Assembly: GCA_016285615.1 (NCBI GenBank)
Contig: JAEERB010000001.1
Location: 1 to 64,000 of the forward strand
Source of the DNA: Bacteroidales bacterium
GTDB lineage: Bacteria; Bacteroidota; Bacteroidia; Bacteroidales; WCHB1-69
Direction: 5' to 3'
DNA: 64,000 bases
Part shown: positions 23,975 through 33,479 of the stretch, piece after piece
Layout of the letters: each line of letters begins with the position of its first letter
How positions within the stretch are numbered: the first letter of the stretch is position 1
The notes under the pieces: generated by a model
The model's database searches: none
What the model was told of the DNA's origin: nothing
Seen by the model: only the letters and a program-made list of their open reading frames with translations
Program-made: the position numbers and the translations under genes

Positions 23975-25987
23975 ATGAAGCGTCTGCTACTGAACCTACT
24001 GCTCATCTTCTGCCTCCTGCCCGCCCCCCTATTGGCTCAGGACGACGAGGATCCATGCGTGCAGACGATGGACAAAGCCTCGGAAAAACGCTTCAAAACT
24101 GCCCGCGACTTGCAACGCAGCGGCAAAAAATCGGAAGCCTTTGAAATCTACCACGAAATTCTAGAAGACCACCCCGAGTATCTCAGTGTAAACTACTACC
24201 TCGGCTTGGGCTACTATCTACCGTTTGAGATGAACGGCTTCTACATCGACAAGAAAAGCACCAACAACGCCTTAGAGGCCATCAATGCCTTTAAGCGAAT
24301 AAACGAAGTGTGCCCCTACTACCAGATTCACCACAACCTGTATGGTGCCCGTCTGGCCTACAAGTTAGAACACTTCTCCGATGCCATCGCTTTTGCCAAA
24401 ATCATCATCGAAAACCCCGACGATGTAAAGAAAATGGAGCATATCGACGAAGCGGAAATCATCATCAAGCGGTCGAAATTCTTCGACAATGTGCTCAACA
24501 ACCCCGTGCCGTTCGATCCGAAACCGGTGCCAGGCATCACCACCGGCAACGACGAATACTTGGCCACCATTTCGCCCGACGGCGAGTACTTCTATTTTAC
24601 CCGCCGCAAGGAAGTGGAGAAACGCGACATTTTTGGCAGCACCAGCGAAGAGAAAGAGCTATTCACCTGCAGCAAGCGCACCTCGCAAGGCTATTACTCT
24701 CTGGGCGAGCCTCTCCCCCATCCCTTCAACCACAGCACCAACGAAGGCAGTCCCACCATCAGCCTTAACAACGACCTGCTGGTCTTCGCCCGCATGAGTG
24801 TCACCAAGGTCAACGGCCAGGATTACCCCAACTACGACCTCTACTACTCGCAGTGGTACGACGGTGAATGGAGCGCCCCACAGAGCTTGGGTGCCAACGT
24901 GAACCGCAGCGACTCATGGGAATCGCAGCCCTCGCTCAGCTCTGACGGCAGAGTGCTCTTCTTTGCCAGCGACCGCCCCGGCGGCTACGGTGGCTCCGAC
25001 ATCTGGTTCTGCGAGCGCAACAGCGACGGCAGCTGGCGCAAGCCCGTCAACCTTGGCCCCACCATCAACACCAAAGCCAACGAGCGCTCGCCGTTCCTAC
25101 ACACCGACAGCCGCACGCTCTACTTCTCTTCCTCAGGACATCCCGGCTTGGGTGGCATGGACGTGTTCTACTCCAAACTGAAAAGCGACAACACCTGGCA
25201 AACGCCCGTCAACATAGGCTACCCCATCAACTCGGAAAACGACGAGGTCGATTTCTTCGTCAGCCTCGACGGCCGCACCGCCTACTTCTCATCCAACAAC
25301 ATCGACAACAAAGACTGGAACATCTATCAGTTTGAGCTATATGAGAAGGCTCGCCCGCAAAACATGGTGATTATCAAGGGTGAAGTGACCAGCGAAGATG
25401 GCGATTTCAGCAACACCACCGTCGAAATCAGAGACACTGCCTCTCAAGTGGTGGCCACAGCGCAAGTCAACGAGTTCACAGGCCAATATGCCATTGCCAC
25501 ACATGTGGATACGGAGAAGCCGCAAGACATCATCCTCAATGTGAAAAAAGCGGGCTATGCCTACGACACCAAGCTCGTCACCGTCAAGCAAATAGAGAAC
25601 AATGTCGCCGTCAGCAACGCCGAAATCAAGAAGGTGGAAGTAGGCAAAACCTACCAGCTGAACGACATCTACTACGCTACCAACTCGTACGAGCTGACCG
25701 ACCAGTCGAAATACCTCATCAATCTGTTTGTGGAATTCCTGAAGGAGAATCCGACCGTCAAGGTTGAGATACAGGGCCATACTGACGATGTGGGCAACGA
25801 CCAGGCCAACATGATATTGTCGCAAAACCGTGCCCGCTCGGTGTATGAATACGCCATCAGCAAAAATGTGGATGTCAACCGTTTGCGCTATAAAGGCTAC
25901 GGCGAGACAAGGCCCATCGCCACCAACAGCACCGAAGAGGGCCGCGCCAAAAACAGAAGAACGGTATTCTTGATTTACGAGCAGTAA
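23975..25987 (+). CDS. porE: T9SS-associated TPR-PD40-CRD-OmpA protein, PorE architecture
   Basis: This 670-residue exported protein has a signal peptide (LLLNLLLIFCLLPAPLLAQ) and four modules in the order known for PorE: TPR-like helices (about 30-130, FKTARDLQRSGKKSEAFEIYHEIL), PD40 propeller repeats (about 185-430, FFASDRPGGYGGSDIWF, YFSSSGHPGLGGMDVFYS), a carboxypeptidase-regulatory-like beta domain (about 445-545) and a C-terminal OmpA domain (560-668, VEIQGHTDDVGNDQANMILSQNRARSVYEY). The OmpA part should bind peptidoglycan; PorE is a known periplasmic component of the T9SS. It is a single gene with its own promoter. Several paralogues with this layout can exist in one genome, so the porE name is likely rather than certain. 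Confidence 0.82.
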   Translation: MKRLLLNLLLIFCLLPAPLLAQDDEDPCVQTMDKASEKRFKTARDLQRSGKKSEAFEIYHEILEDHPEYLSVNYYLGLGYYLPFEMNGFYIDKKSTNNALEAINAFKRINEVCPYYQIHHNLYGARLAYKLEHFSDAIAFAKIIIENPDDVKKMEHIDEAEIIIKRSKFFDNVLNNPVPFDPKPVPGITTGNDEYLATISPDGEYFYFTRRKEVEKRDIFGSTSEEKELFTCSKRTSQGYYSLGEPLPHPFNHSTNEGSPTISLNNDLLVFARMSVTKVNGQDYPNYDLYYSQWYDGEWSAPQSLGANVNRSDSWESQPSLSSDGRVLFFASDRPGGYGGSDIWFCERNSDGSWRKPVNLGPTINTKANERSPFLHTDSRTLYFSSSGHPGLGGMDVFYSKLKSDNTWQTPVNIGYPINSENDEVDFFVSLDGRTAYFSSNNIDNKDWNIYQFELYEKARPQNMVIIKGEVTSEDGDFSNTTVEIRDTASQVVATAQVNEFTGQYAIATHVDTEKPQDIILNVKKAGYAYDTKLVTVKQIENNVAVSNAEIKKVEVGKTYQLNDIYYATNSYELTDQSKYLINLFVEFLKENPTVKVEIQGHTDDVGNDQANMILSQNRARSVYEYAISKNVDVNRLRYKGYGETRPIATNSTEEGRAKNRRTVFLIYEQ

Positions 25988-25998
25988 TTTGACTGTTC

Positions 25999-26018
25999 GT
26001 AGCACGCTACGCACCCAC
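25999..26018. repeat. Partial copy of the GTAG palindrome
   Basis: GTAGCACGCTACGCACCCAC differs at two positions from the inner and right part of the perfect palindromes at 37217 and 43027. Only part of the element is present. Confidence 0.6.
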
Positions 26019-26027
26019 AGAAAAGAA

Positions 26028-27026
26028 TTACAGAATATTTACTTCCGGCTCAATTTTCACGCCAAATTTTTGATAAACATCGGCTTGTATGCGGCTGTAA
26101 AAGTCCACCACATCCTTGCCCGTAGCGCCGCCGTAGTTGACAATCACCAGCGCTTGTAGCGGATAAGTGCCCACTTGACCTATCCTGTGCCCTTTCCATT
26201 GACATAGGTCGATCAGTTGGCCTGCTGCCAGTTTCACGCCACCATTAGCAGGATAATGCACCAGGTCGGGGAAACGCTGCAACAAAGTGTCGAGAGTAGC
26301 TTGCGACACCACCGGGTTCTTGAAAAAACTACCCGCACTGCCCAGTTCGTGCACATCGGGCAACTTGGATTTGCGGATAGCACTGACAGTATCAGCCACT
26401 TTCTTCAGCGACAACGGCTCACCCTGCAATTTCTCGCTCAGCGCACGATAGGAAAGATTGTATTTTTCTTCTTTTGAAAGACGGAAAACAACTTTTGTAA
26501 TCAAGCAGCGATTTTTCAATTCATTCTTGAATATAGAATTGCGATAGCCAAAATGACAATCGGCATTAGACATCACAAAAGGCTGCCCATCAGCAATATA
26601 GAGTCCTTCCACACTGTCAATCACATCTTTCACCTCAGCACCGTAAGCGCCAATATTCTGAACAGGGCAACTGCCCACCAGTCCGGGAATGCCAATCAGA
26701 TTTTCCACCCCATAGAAGCCGTGCGCCACGCAATAATTGACAAAGTTCTCCCACGACTCGCCAGCCGCCGCTACTACCTTTACCGACAAGTCATCTTCTT
26801 CAACGACGGCGATACCCGAGGTTTGCATGTGCACAATCGTCCCTTCAAAATCTTTGGTAAACAGCACATTACTACCGCCACCCAAGACATAAAACGGCTG
26901 GTCGCTAAGTTGATGAATAGCTTCAGGCACCTCAGTTTCATCCTCAATGGCTATGAAGCGACTGCATTTGACATCCAAGCCAAAGGTATTATAATTTTTT
27001 AGCGAGAAATCGGAATAGATTTTCAT
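26028..27026 (-). CDS. murB: UDP-N-acetylenolpyruvoylglucosamine reductase
   Basis: This 332-residue flavoenzyme reduces UDP-GlcNAc-enolpyruvate to UDP-MurNAc in the cytoplasm. The FAD-binding part contains FYVLGGGSNVLF, and GIPGLVGSCPVQNIGAYGAEV is the conserved central motif. The active-site serine region reads LGSAGSFFKNP and the C-terminal Glu lies in KIEPEVNIL. The length and the YGYR-like loop fit the E. coli (type I) enzyme. The ATG at 27026 is chosen since the promoter box at 27045 lies downstream of the longer start. MurF is also in the window but not adjacent. Confidence 0.95.
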   Translation of the reverse strand: MKIYSDFSLKNYNTFGLDVKCSRFIAIEDETEVPEAIHQLSDQPFYVLGGGSNVLFTKDFEGTIVHMQTSGIAVVEEDDLSVKVVAAAGESWENFVNYCVAHGFYGVENLIGIPGLVGSCPVQNIGAYGAEVKDVIDSVEGLYIADGQPFVMSNADCHFGYRNSIFKNELKNRCLITKVVFRLSKEEKYNLSYRALSEKLQGEPLSLKKVADTVSAIRKSKLPDVHELGSAGSFFKNPVVSQATLDTLLQRFPDLVHYPANGGVKLAAGQLIDLCQWKGHRIGQVGTYPLQALVIVNYGGATGKDVVDFYSRIQADVYQKFGVKIEPEVNIL

Positions 27027-27044
27027 AGGAGTGATATGAAAATG

Positions 27045-27052
27045 CAAAGATA
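27045..27052 (-). promoter_or_regulatory. -7 box for murB
   Basis: The minus strand reads TATCTTTG, 18 nt before the ATG at 27026. It lies where the -33 element of the divergent thpR promoter should be. Confidence 0.6.
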
Positions 27053-27077
27053 AGGATTTATTTTGGAGTGAATTCAC

Positions 27078-27085
27078 TATTTTTG
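27078..27085 (+). promoter_or_regulatory. -7 box for thpR, predicting a leaderless mRNA
   Basis: TATTTTTG ends four bases before the ATG at 27090. Confidence 0.6.
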
Positions 27086-27089
27086 CCGC

Positions 27090-27650
27090 ATGAAACGACT
27101 GTTTATCGCCATTCCCATTACGCTCGACAGCGAATTTGTCGCCTTAACTGACCATCTGAAGGCACACACTGGCTACGACCACATTGTGTGGACAGAGGCA
27201 AAGGTACAGCATCTCACCTTGCGATTTCTTGGTGAAACGCCTGAGCCACAGATAGAACCACTCATTGCAAGCATGGGGCAAATTCTTAAGAATGTGCATC
27301 GCTTCCAGCTGACTATCGACAAGTTGGGCGTGTTTGGCAGTCATTACAAGCCGACAACCTTATGGCTTGGCTTTCAGGATTTTGAAGTCCTGAAACAGAT
27401 TCACGAGCGCATTGAGGATGTATTGCCTACCGTCGGCTTTGAGGCCGACCATGGTAACTTTGTGCCACACATCACGTTAGGGCGCATAAAGAATTTGGCC
27501 AACAAGAACAAGTTCTGGCAACTCTTCGAGCAGAGTCAGCCGGCGCACCAACAGACTATCGATGTGAAACAAATCATCCTCTATCGGAGCAAATTACGCC
27601 CCGAAGGTCCTGTTTATACCGAAATGGCACATTGGGATTTGAAAGAATAG
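27090..27650 (+). CDS. thpR: RNA 2',3'-cyclic phosphodiesterase
   Basis: This 186-residue member of the 2H phosphoesterase family has both catalytic motifs, HLTLRF (about residue 46) and HITLGR (about 128). ThpR/LigT proteins open 2',3'-cyclic phosphates on RNA and can ligate tRNA halves in vitro; the physiological substrate is uncertain. It ends directly against the convergent ispF gene with no intergenic bases. The start at 27090 is the only sensible ATG, and the -7 box four bases upstream suggests leaderless translation. Confidence 0.92.
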   Translation: MKRLFIAIPITLDSEFVALTDHLKAHTGYDHIVWTEAKVQHLTLRFLGETPEPQIEPLIASMGQILKNVHRFQLTIDKLGVFGSHYKPTTLWLGFQDFEVLKQIHERIEDVLPTVGFEADHGNFVPHITLGRIKNLANKNKFWQLFEQSQPAHQQTIDVKQIILYRSKLRPEGPVYTEMAHWDLKE

Positions 27651-28127
27651 CTATCGCACGAGCGAAGCCACAGCATAGGCTTCAGCGCCCTCACCCCTAC
27701 CTACGGCATCCATCTTCTCATTGGTCTTTGCCTTGACAGAAATCGCCTCGGGTGACATCTGCAAACATTGGGCAATATTTTTTCTCATCGTGTCGATATA
27801 GGGCGACATCTTGGGTTGCTGAATGACAATCGTAGCATCCACATTGTTCACCTTCCACCCTTGCGCCGTCACCAAAGCAAGCGTCCGACGCAATATTTCT
27901 TGACTATCGGCATTTTTCAAAGCAGGATCAGTATCGGGGAAATGAGTGCCAATGTCGCCAAGAGCGGCCGCACCTAACAGTGCATCGCAAATAGCGTGCA
28001 ACAGCAGATCGCCGTCGGAATGAGCTACGAAGCCCTTCTCAAACGGCATCTTCACCCCACCAATGATGAGCGGCAGGTCTGCTGCCAGCCGATGGGAGTC
28101 GTAACCGAAACCTACTCTGAAATCCAT
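27651..28127 (-). CDS. ispF: 2-C-methyl-D-erythritol 2,4-cyclodiphosphate synthase
   Basis: This 158-residue enzyme forms the cyclodiphosphate that IspG uses. The metal ligands are in GYDSHRL and FVAHSDGDLLLHAICDALLGA, with the family motif GDIGTHFPDTDP following and KAKTNEKMDAVGRGEG near the end. The ATG at 28127 is preferred over a GTG at 28133 that overlaps the porV stop. It is the last gene behind porU and porV on the minus strand and likely shares the porV transcript. Confidence 0.95.
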   Translation of the reverse strand: MDFRVGFGYDSHRLAADLPLIIGGVKMPFEKGFVAHSDGDLLLHAICDALLGAAALGDIGTHFPDTDPALKNADSQEILRRTLALVTAQGWKVNNVDATIVIQQPKMSPYIDTMRKNIAQCLQMSPEAISVKAKTNEKMDAVGRGEGAEAYAVASLVR

Positions 28128-28132
28128 TGCCA

Positions 28133-29413
28133 CTACTTTAATCTCATGCTTTCCTTGATATCCTTCTTGTTGAAAGAAGCCACATCAAAGCCTAAAGAAA
28201 AGCGCAGCGTATTCTCCAGCGGGTGATGCTGGTCGATAGTGAACATATAGGAAACATCCACTTCAAAGATGCTGTATTTCAAGCCGGCGCCGAGTGTCAG
28301 GAACTGGCGGTTGCCTTTGTAGGGACTCTCATAGAAATAGCCCATACGAACGAAGAGCAAATCACGATAGGAGTATTCCAGACCAACGCCCACATTGATT
28401 TCCTGAAGTTCTTCCAAGAAAACGGCACCTTTGGTTCCCACCTTGTCAGGATTTTTGGTCGTCACACCGGGTGCATCGGCAAACGAGCGGAAAATGCCTG
28501 TAACCACAGAAACATTATTGTCTTTGCCTGCTGCAATGACTTTATTGCCAGCGGCATCATACACAAAGTTACCCAACGAGTCCTTCTCATAAATAGGCGG
28601 CGTGGGCACCAACAATTTATTGATGTCGGCGGCAATCATCAACTTGTTGTACTGGTTGAACTCCATCGTGTACGACAAGCCCAACTTCAAGTTGGTGGGG
28701 ATAAAGTCACGTTTCAAAGTTCCCTTTGAATAGGACATCTTGTTACCGATGTTGGAGATATTCAAACCAGCACGCAGTGTGCTGTTGAGCATTCCACGTG
28801 TGCGGAAGTCCTGTTGATAGAGCAGTGAAATGTCGGCGGCGCCAGCCAAACCAGCTTCCGACTCCACACCACCCACATACTGACCTTGGGTGAGGTTGGA
28901 GTAGATGAAACGCGGCGTAATGGCAATCGACAATTCGTCAATCAGCTTACGCGAATAGGTAAAGTCCATCGAGAATTCGCTAGGATGATAATCGCCTTGG
29001 ATAAAACCTTCATCATTGGTAAAAGTGATGCTACCTAAGGAGAAATAGCGCAACGAGAAGGCGATGGCGTCCATGTCGGTGATCTTATAATAGGTAGAAA
29101 GATAAAGCAGATTAATGTCGCCGATGCCTAATTTGCGCAGCCATGGAACGTACGAAACCGAGATTCCGAATGGACTGGTATTGAAGACATACTTGGAAGG
29201 ATTGTGGTGCTGAGAATTGATGTCGGCGGAAGTGGCACAACCCACATCGCCCATACCAGCGGCACGTGAATCGGGTGCAATCAACAGAAAAGGAACTGCT
29301 GTGGTAATCGTATTTAAGCGGTTTTGACCGATGAGATTACTAGTACCTTGCCCATAAGAGACATTCATCAACAGCACAACTGCTATCAGCGAAAGAAAAA
29401 TCTTTTTTATCAT
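28133..29413 (-). CDS. porV: T9SS outer-membrane protein PorV (LptO)
   Basis: This 426-residue outer-membrane protein has a signal peptide (IFLSLIAVVLLMNVSYG) and a FadL-like beta-barrel. PorV binds the C-terminal domains of T9SS cargo and passes them from the SprA/Sov translocon to the PorU sortase. Diagnostic segments are LLIAPDSRAAGMGDVG near residue 43, INSQHHNPSKYVF and the C-terminal LEVDVSYMFTIDQHHPLENTLRFSLGF-type strand. It lies 70 bp behind porU on the same strand, with its own -7 box in the gap. Confidence 0.93.
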   Translation of the reverse strand: MIKKIFLSLIAVVLLMNVSYGQGTSNLIGQNRLNTITTAVPFLLIAPDSRAAGMGDVGCATSADINSQHHNPSKYVFNTSPFGISVSYVPWLRKLGIGDINLLYLSTYYKITDMDAIAFSLRYFSLGSITFTNDEGFIQGDYHPSEFSMDFTYSRKLIDELSIAITPRFIYSNLTQGQYVGGVESEAGLAGAADISLLYQQDFRTRGMLNSTLRAGLNISNIGNKMSYSKGTLKRDFIPTNLKLGLSYTMEFNQYNKLMIAADINKLLVPTPPIYEKDSLGNFVYDAAGNKVIAAGKDNNVSVVTGIFRSFADAPGVTTKNPDKVGTKGAVFLEELQEINVGVGLEYSYRDLLFVRMGYFYESPYKGNRQFLTLGAGLKYSIFEVDVSYMFTIDQHHPLENTLRFSLGFDVASFNKKDIKESMRLK

Positions 29414-29453
29414 TCTAATTTCTAGTATCTATTATTTTCAAAAAAAAACGGTG

Positions 29454-29461
29454 CAAAGATA
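29454..29461 (-). promoter_or_regulatory. -7 box for porV
   Basis: The minus strand reads TATCTTTG between porU and porV, 40 nt before the porV ATG. Confidence 0.6.
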
Positions 29462-29483
29462 ACGCAATATTTTGTGTTATATT

Positions 29484-32400
29484 TTATAAGATGATAACTT
29501 TTTGTGTTTTTTCGGCAAATTCGCCATTGGAAGCACGCACTTTCAGCCGATAAAGATAGACTCCGCGACCTATTCTGGCGCCATGTTCATCGCAGCCGTC
29601 CCAGTCGATGGGATCGCTGCGGTAGCCGCCCGACATCTGAGTGGTCTTGATGGTCTTCACTAACAAGCCATTCATGTTGTATATCCAAATGGTAATCTCC
29701 AAATCCGAATTGGGGCGGTTATGTTCAAAGACGAACGACGTCCGATCTTTAAAGGGATTGGGATAGTTCAGCACATGATCCAGTGCCATCTTGGCGTCGG
29801 CAGCCACCACAAAGTCGAGCACCGCCTCAGCAGGATTGTTCAGCACATCCCACGCACGCACCTTGACCGAATGGGGTCCCAGCGACAAATTCTTGAATCC
29901 GTATCGAACAACACCCTCATTAGAAAGGTCTTGCGAAGCCTCATAATAATCGTTCAGCACATATTGCTTATCGGTATTATTGTCCAAGAAAGCCACCAAA
30001 TCGTGACCCAGACCGTTGCCCGTGGTGTTAATGCCGTACTCGTCCTTCAATTTCACCAACAGTGTCGGGTTGGGGTCGGTTATTCCTCCATTCACAAACG
30101 ACTCGTTATTCATATATAACTTTATTTCAGGCCCTGTCTTGTCGTCAATTGCGGCATCGGTGCTTCCGCCGATGATAAGATTTTCGAATGAACCAGCCGC
30201 ATCTGCATTCTCGCTACGGGCATAATAGCTTATCTTGCCATTGCCGTAAGAGTAATCAATATCCTTGGGTATAACAAAAGAGAACTCGAAAACACCATTG
30301 GTAACAGAAGCTTTCCCTTTGAATAACAAATTCTTACGCACCTCAAACTCGTATGCATCGCTGCCAGCGTCATTCTGCAAAGTGACCATCTTCTGTTTTT
30401 TATCATAAACCGAAGGGAAAACAAAGCCGTTGAAGTCGGTCACTGTTTGGCCGTTTGCATCCACAACACGTCCCTGAATCACCACCTCGGATAAGGCCTG
30501 GATAGTATCGGGCGGACCCACGACTGGAAAGTCATTCATCATATCGGTCACAATATTATATTGCGGAATAGCCAAGCGCTGAGCCGGATCGCCCATCACA
30601 TAGAGCATATTCAAACCGCTACCAGCACCGCCACAATCATTTTTCGCCGCCATATTCATCTCACCGATAGTGGGATACTCTCCATTTTTCTTGGTAAACA
30701 TATTTCTGAAAAGCGCCTTACCATATTGGTCATTATTATAAGTGAAGGCCACTCGCGAAGAGGTAATCATGGCCGAAGTGCCGCCTTTGGCGTTCAGGAA
30801 GCAGAGTTCTGCCGGCGATATGGAATTTCTGTCGTACCAGCCGAATTCACAAGTCAACGTAATCATCAACGGCTGGTTATACAGATTGGTCCAACTGTTA
30901 ATATCGGAGCGCTCCAACACACGTTCGGTGGCCCAACCATCCTTTCCGCCATGGCCCACATACGTAAAGACCAAAGCACCTTTCTGCATCCGCGAATTGA
31001 TGGCAGCATTGACCTCAGGATAACGCTGCGCAGCCGATCGGGAAACCTGCTCGTAGGCATCCATATATATCTTTTCCTGATTGGCAACGGGATATCTCTC
31101 AGCTGCAATCTGTGCAACCTCGTCAGCCGTCGCAATATGGGTTGTGCCGTCCTCATCATCTGCTACGAAAGTCAAAATATTGCGCCAATCGGCCAGATTG
31201 GAGACGGTAGCATTATCCACATCGAACACCAAATTACGCGACTCAGCATACATAATAGTCTTATCTACAGCCACTTTAGCTTGCTCTGCTGTCAGCACTG
31301 GGAAACGACCCACTGCCACATCCACCAAACCGTAACAATCCTCCCCTTCCCCATCGTCCAAAAGTCCGAAATAGTCGTCATTGGCACGGAAGTCGGTTTC
31401 CACCAACAAGGAGTTGCTTTGATAGTTGGGTACCTTCAGTTGCGAGCCCTGCACGCGACCGCGGTAATCGTATGAGGGGCGCCCAAACAAAAGCAAGTAG
31501 CGGGGATATTTTCCATCGGTACGGTCATAAATCATCTTCATATAATCGCGAATGGCCGACACGTCGCAGGCGCCGCTGGAAAACTCATTGTAAATCTGTT
31601 GGGGAGTCACCACTTTGACCGACAAGCCATCGTGGCTGTTGCGAAACTCGGCCAAACGCTCTGCCTGCGATACGAAGTCGGGATGCGACACAATGACCAT
31701 ATCGACATTGCCCGTAGCATGCAGATTCTGGTTTGCCACTCGCGACTGGAAGATGGGCGTATAGAAAGCGCTGCCATTAAAAGCCACAAAGCGGTGCAAC
31801 GTTTCACCTGGCGCATTGAAAGTGAAAGTGCCACCTTCCAGTGTTCCCGACATTTTGACCGGCGTCGTCGGCTCGGTCACATCCCACACCACGGTCTGGG
31901 CATTGGCAGAAGCTATGTGGTAGGCGGTCACGACGTCATCCCCTACAGACTCGGGCACACAAAACGGAAATTGGGCGGAATGCATTTGCAATTTGCAACG
32001 GGTCTGCAACTCTATCCAATTGAGATAAGCCGCCGAAGAAGTGGTAGGCTTGGCATAGGTCAACGTCACCTCAGAAGGAGCCGATGACGACATGGTATGA
32101 AAGTCTTTCTGGGCTTCTGTGGCTTTATAGTCGCCTGTGGTAGCCGAAAACGACAAGTTTCCTATCGACTGTCCGTTCACCGCCACATTGAACGAGGAGT
32201 AGGACGGCGACGAGGCGGCACCGGCCACCGTAATACGTGTCGTTGATCCCGGTACAACTGGCGGAACCGTAAACGGATAAGTGCGAGTGGTTTTCATGTC
32301 GAACGTATCGCAGAACCACTTCTGCCCCGATTCGCCAAAGTTGAAGCCGTCGCGCTCATAAAAGTCGTGATGGAGATAGTCCTCGCTCTGCCGCGTAGGA

Positions 32401-33308
32401 GTCATCGAAGAATAGTCGGCTATCTGCACACGCTTGCCCGTGCCTGCATCCACAGAAATGTAATAATAGGCATAATCGCTATAAATATTGTATTTATGCG
32501 AGAATCTGTTATCTGCAAATCTCCATGTATGAGGACCTTGGGCATAAAAAACAATATAGTCGCCTTCGTTGAAGATACCGTCACCGCCATCATACACGGC
32601 AATGGCATTCTCGTGCAGGTCGTCGTACGGACGCTCGCCGCACGCTTCGGGCAACATGCCTCCATAGCCAAAGACCGCAATGCGCGAGGAGGCCAGGCCA
32701 CTCACCGACATGCCCATGTTTTTCATGTCAGTCCAGGTCACTTTATACAAGCCTGCCTTAGCGATAGCCATGCGGTAGAAGCCACCCTGTGCCAGGACGG
32801 AGTTGTCAGCATAGATCAAACTGCCTTTTGCTTTGGTCAGCAAGGGTTTGGCAGTGACTGTCAATTCAAAGGAAACGACTTTGGCAAACTGGTTCTCGGC
32901 ACGTTTCACAATCGGCACAAACGTGATTTCAGCGAAGGGTACCTTCTTCTCCAACTTGGTCACCACGACCGGCTGCAATTCGTTATAATTAAACGACGAA
33001 GGGATGAGGGCTACTTCTTCGCTTGTCAGGTCGGCATATTCCACTGCGCTAATCTCGCACTCATATTCTTTATAAAAATTATCAACTTTAACTCTCTCAA
33101 AAAAATAAGGTAATGTGGAAAACTCACGACCCGAAACAGCACCATCGAAATTCAGCAACACCATCTGTTGCGTTTCACTAACGGTGTAAACCAGAGGTTC
33201 CTTCCAGTTGATTTTATATTGATTTCTTATTATTTGCGACTGACAATCAGCAATTTGAGTAAAAAAAACAAAAAAAAGTATCAGTAGCACCCAAGATTTC
33301 AGTTTCAT
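29484..33308 (-). CDS. porU: T9SS sortase PorU, gingipain-like C25 peptidase
   Basis: This 1274-residue cell-surface protein has a signal peptide (WVLLILFFVFFTQIADC). The peptidase C25 domain has the catalytic histidine at about 786 (FTYVGHGGKDGW) and the catalytic cysteine at about 820 (ITLTCEFGWYD), each in the canonical context. PorU cleaves T9SS C-terminal domains and attaches cargo to anionic LPS. Its own C-terminus is a Por-sorting domain (YPNPFKDRTSFVFEHN ... GRGVYLYRLKV), as in P. gingivalis PorU. The ATG at 33308 is used because it gives the signal peptide a short basic N-terminus. It is divergent from porP. Confidence 0.95.
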   Translation of the reverse strand: MKLKSWVLLILFFVFFTQIADCQSQIIRNQYKINWKEPLVYTVSETQQMVLLNFDGAVSGREFSTLPYFFERVKVDNFYKEYECEISAVEYADLTSEEVALIPSSFNYNELQPVVVTKLEKKVPFAEITFVPIVKRAENQFAKVVSFELTVTAKPLLTKAKGSLIYADNSVLAQGGFYRMAIAKAGLYKVTWTDMKNMGMSVSGLASSRIAVFGYGGMLPEACGERPYDDLHENAIAVYDGGDGIFNEGDYIVFYAQGPHTWRFADNRFSHKYNIYSDYAYYYISVDAGTGKRVQIADYSSMTPTRQSEDYLHHDFYERDGFNFGESGQKWFCDTFDMKTTRTYPFTVPPVVPGSTTRITVAGAASSPSYSSFNVAVNGQSIGNLSFSATTGDYKATEAQKDFHTMSSSAPSEVTLTYAKPTTSSAAYLNWIELQTRCKLQMHSAQFPFCVPESVGDDVVTAYHIASANAQTVVWDVTEPTTPVKMSGTLEGGTFTFNAPGETLHRFVAFNGSAFYTPIFQSRVANQNLHATGNVDMVIVSHPDFVSQAERLAEFRNSHDGLSVKVVTPQQIYNEFSSGACDVSAIRDYMKMIYDRTDGKYPRYLLLFGRPSYDYRGRVQGSQLKVPNYQSNSLLVETDFRANDDYFGLLDDGEGEDCYGLVDVAVGRFPVLTAEQAKVAVDKTIMYAESRNLVFDVDNATVSNLADWRNILTFVADDEDGTTHIATADEVAQIAAERYPVANQEKIYMDAYEQVSRSAAQRYPEVNAAINSRMQKGALVFTYVGHGGKDGWATERVLERSDINSWTNLYNQPLMITLTCEFGWYDRNSISPAELCFLNAKGGTSAMITSSRVAFTYNNDQYGKALFRNMFTKKNGEYPTIGEMNMAAKNDCGGAGSGLNMLYVMGDPAQRLAIPQYNIVTDMMNDFPVVGPPDTIQALSEVVIQGRVVDANGQTVTDFNGFVFPSVYDKKQKMVTLQNDAGSDAYEFEVRKNLLFKGKASVTNGVFEFSFVIPKDIDYSYGNGKISYYARSENADAAGSFENLIIGGSTDAAIDDKTGPEIKLYMNNESFVNGGITDPNPTLLVKLKDEYGINTTGNGLGHDLVAFLDNNTDKQYVLNDYYEASQDLSNEGVVRYGFKNLSLGPHSVKVRAWDVLNNPAEAVLDFVVAADAKMALDHVLNYPNPFKDRTSFVFEHNRPNSDLEITIWIYNMNGLLVKTIKTTQMSGGYRSDPIDWDGCDEHGARIGRGVYLYRLKVRASNGEFAEKTQKVIIL

Positions 33309-33345
33309 ATATCGTTTATTCCTTAAAAGCACACTTTATAAAGCA

Positions 33346-33353
33346 CAAATATA
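33346..33353 (-). promoter_or_regulatory. -7 box for porU
   Basis: The minus strand reads TATATTTG, 37 nt before the porU ATG. Confidence 0.55.
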
Positions 33354-33421
33354 ATAAAAAAAACATTGCAGCGCACAATAGCTTGTTGATAACTTTTTTC
33401 AAACTTTATCGTAAAAATTGC

Positions 33422-33429
33422 TACTTTTG
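33422..33429 (+). promoter_or_regulatory. -7 box for porP-porK
   Basis: TACTTTTG matches TAnnTTTG, 50 nt before the ATG at 33480, in the shared porU/porP intergenic region. Confidence 0.65.
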
Positions 33430-33479
33430 CGTTTTATCACATAACGGATAAAAAAGAAAATAATTATACCCCCAATACA

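Noticed and set aside
30561..31475. A 304-residue frame opposite porU
   Set aside because: It lies antisense to the PorU catalytic region; its Ile/His-rich composition is typical of a reverse-complement frame.
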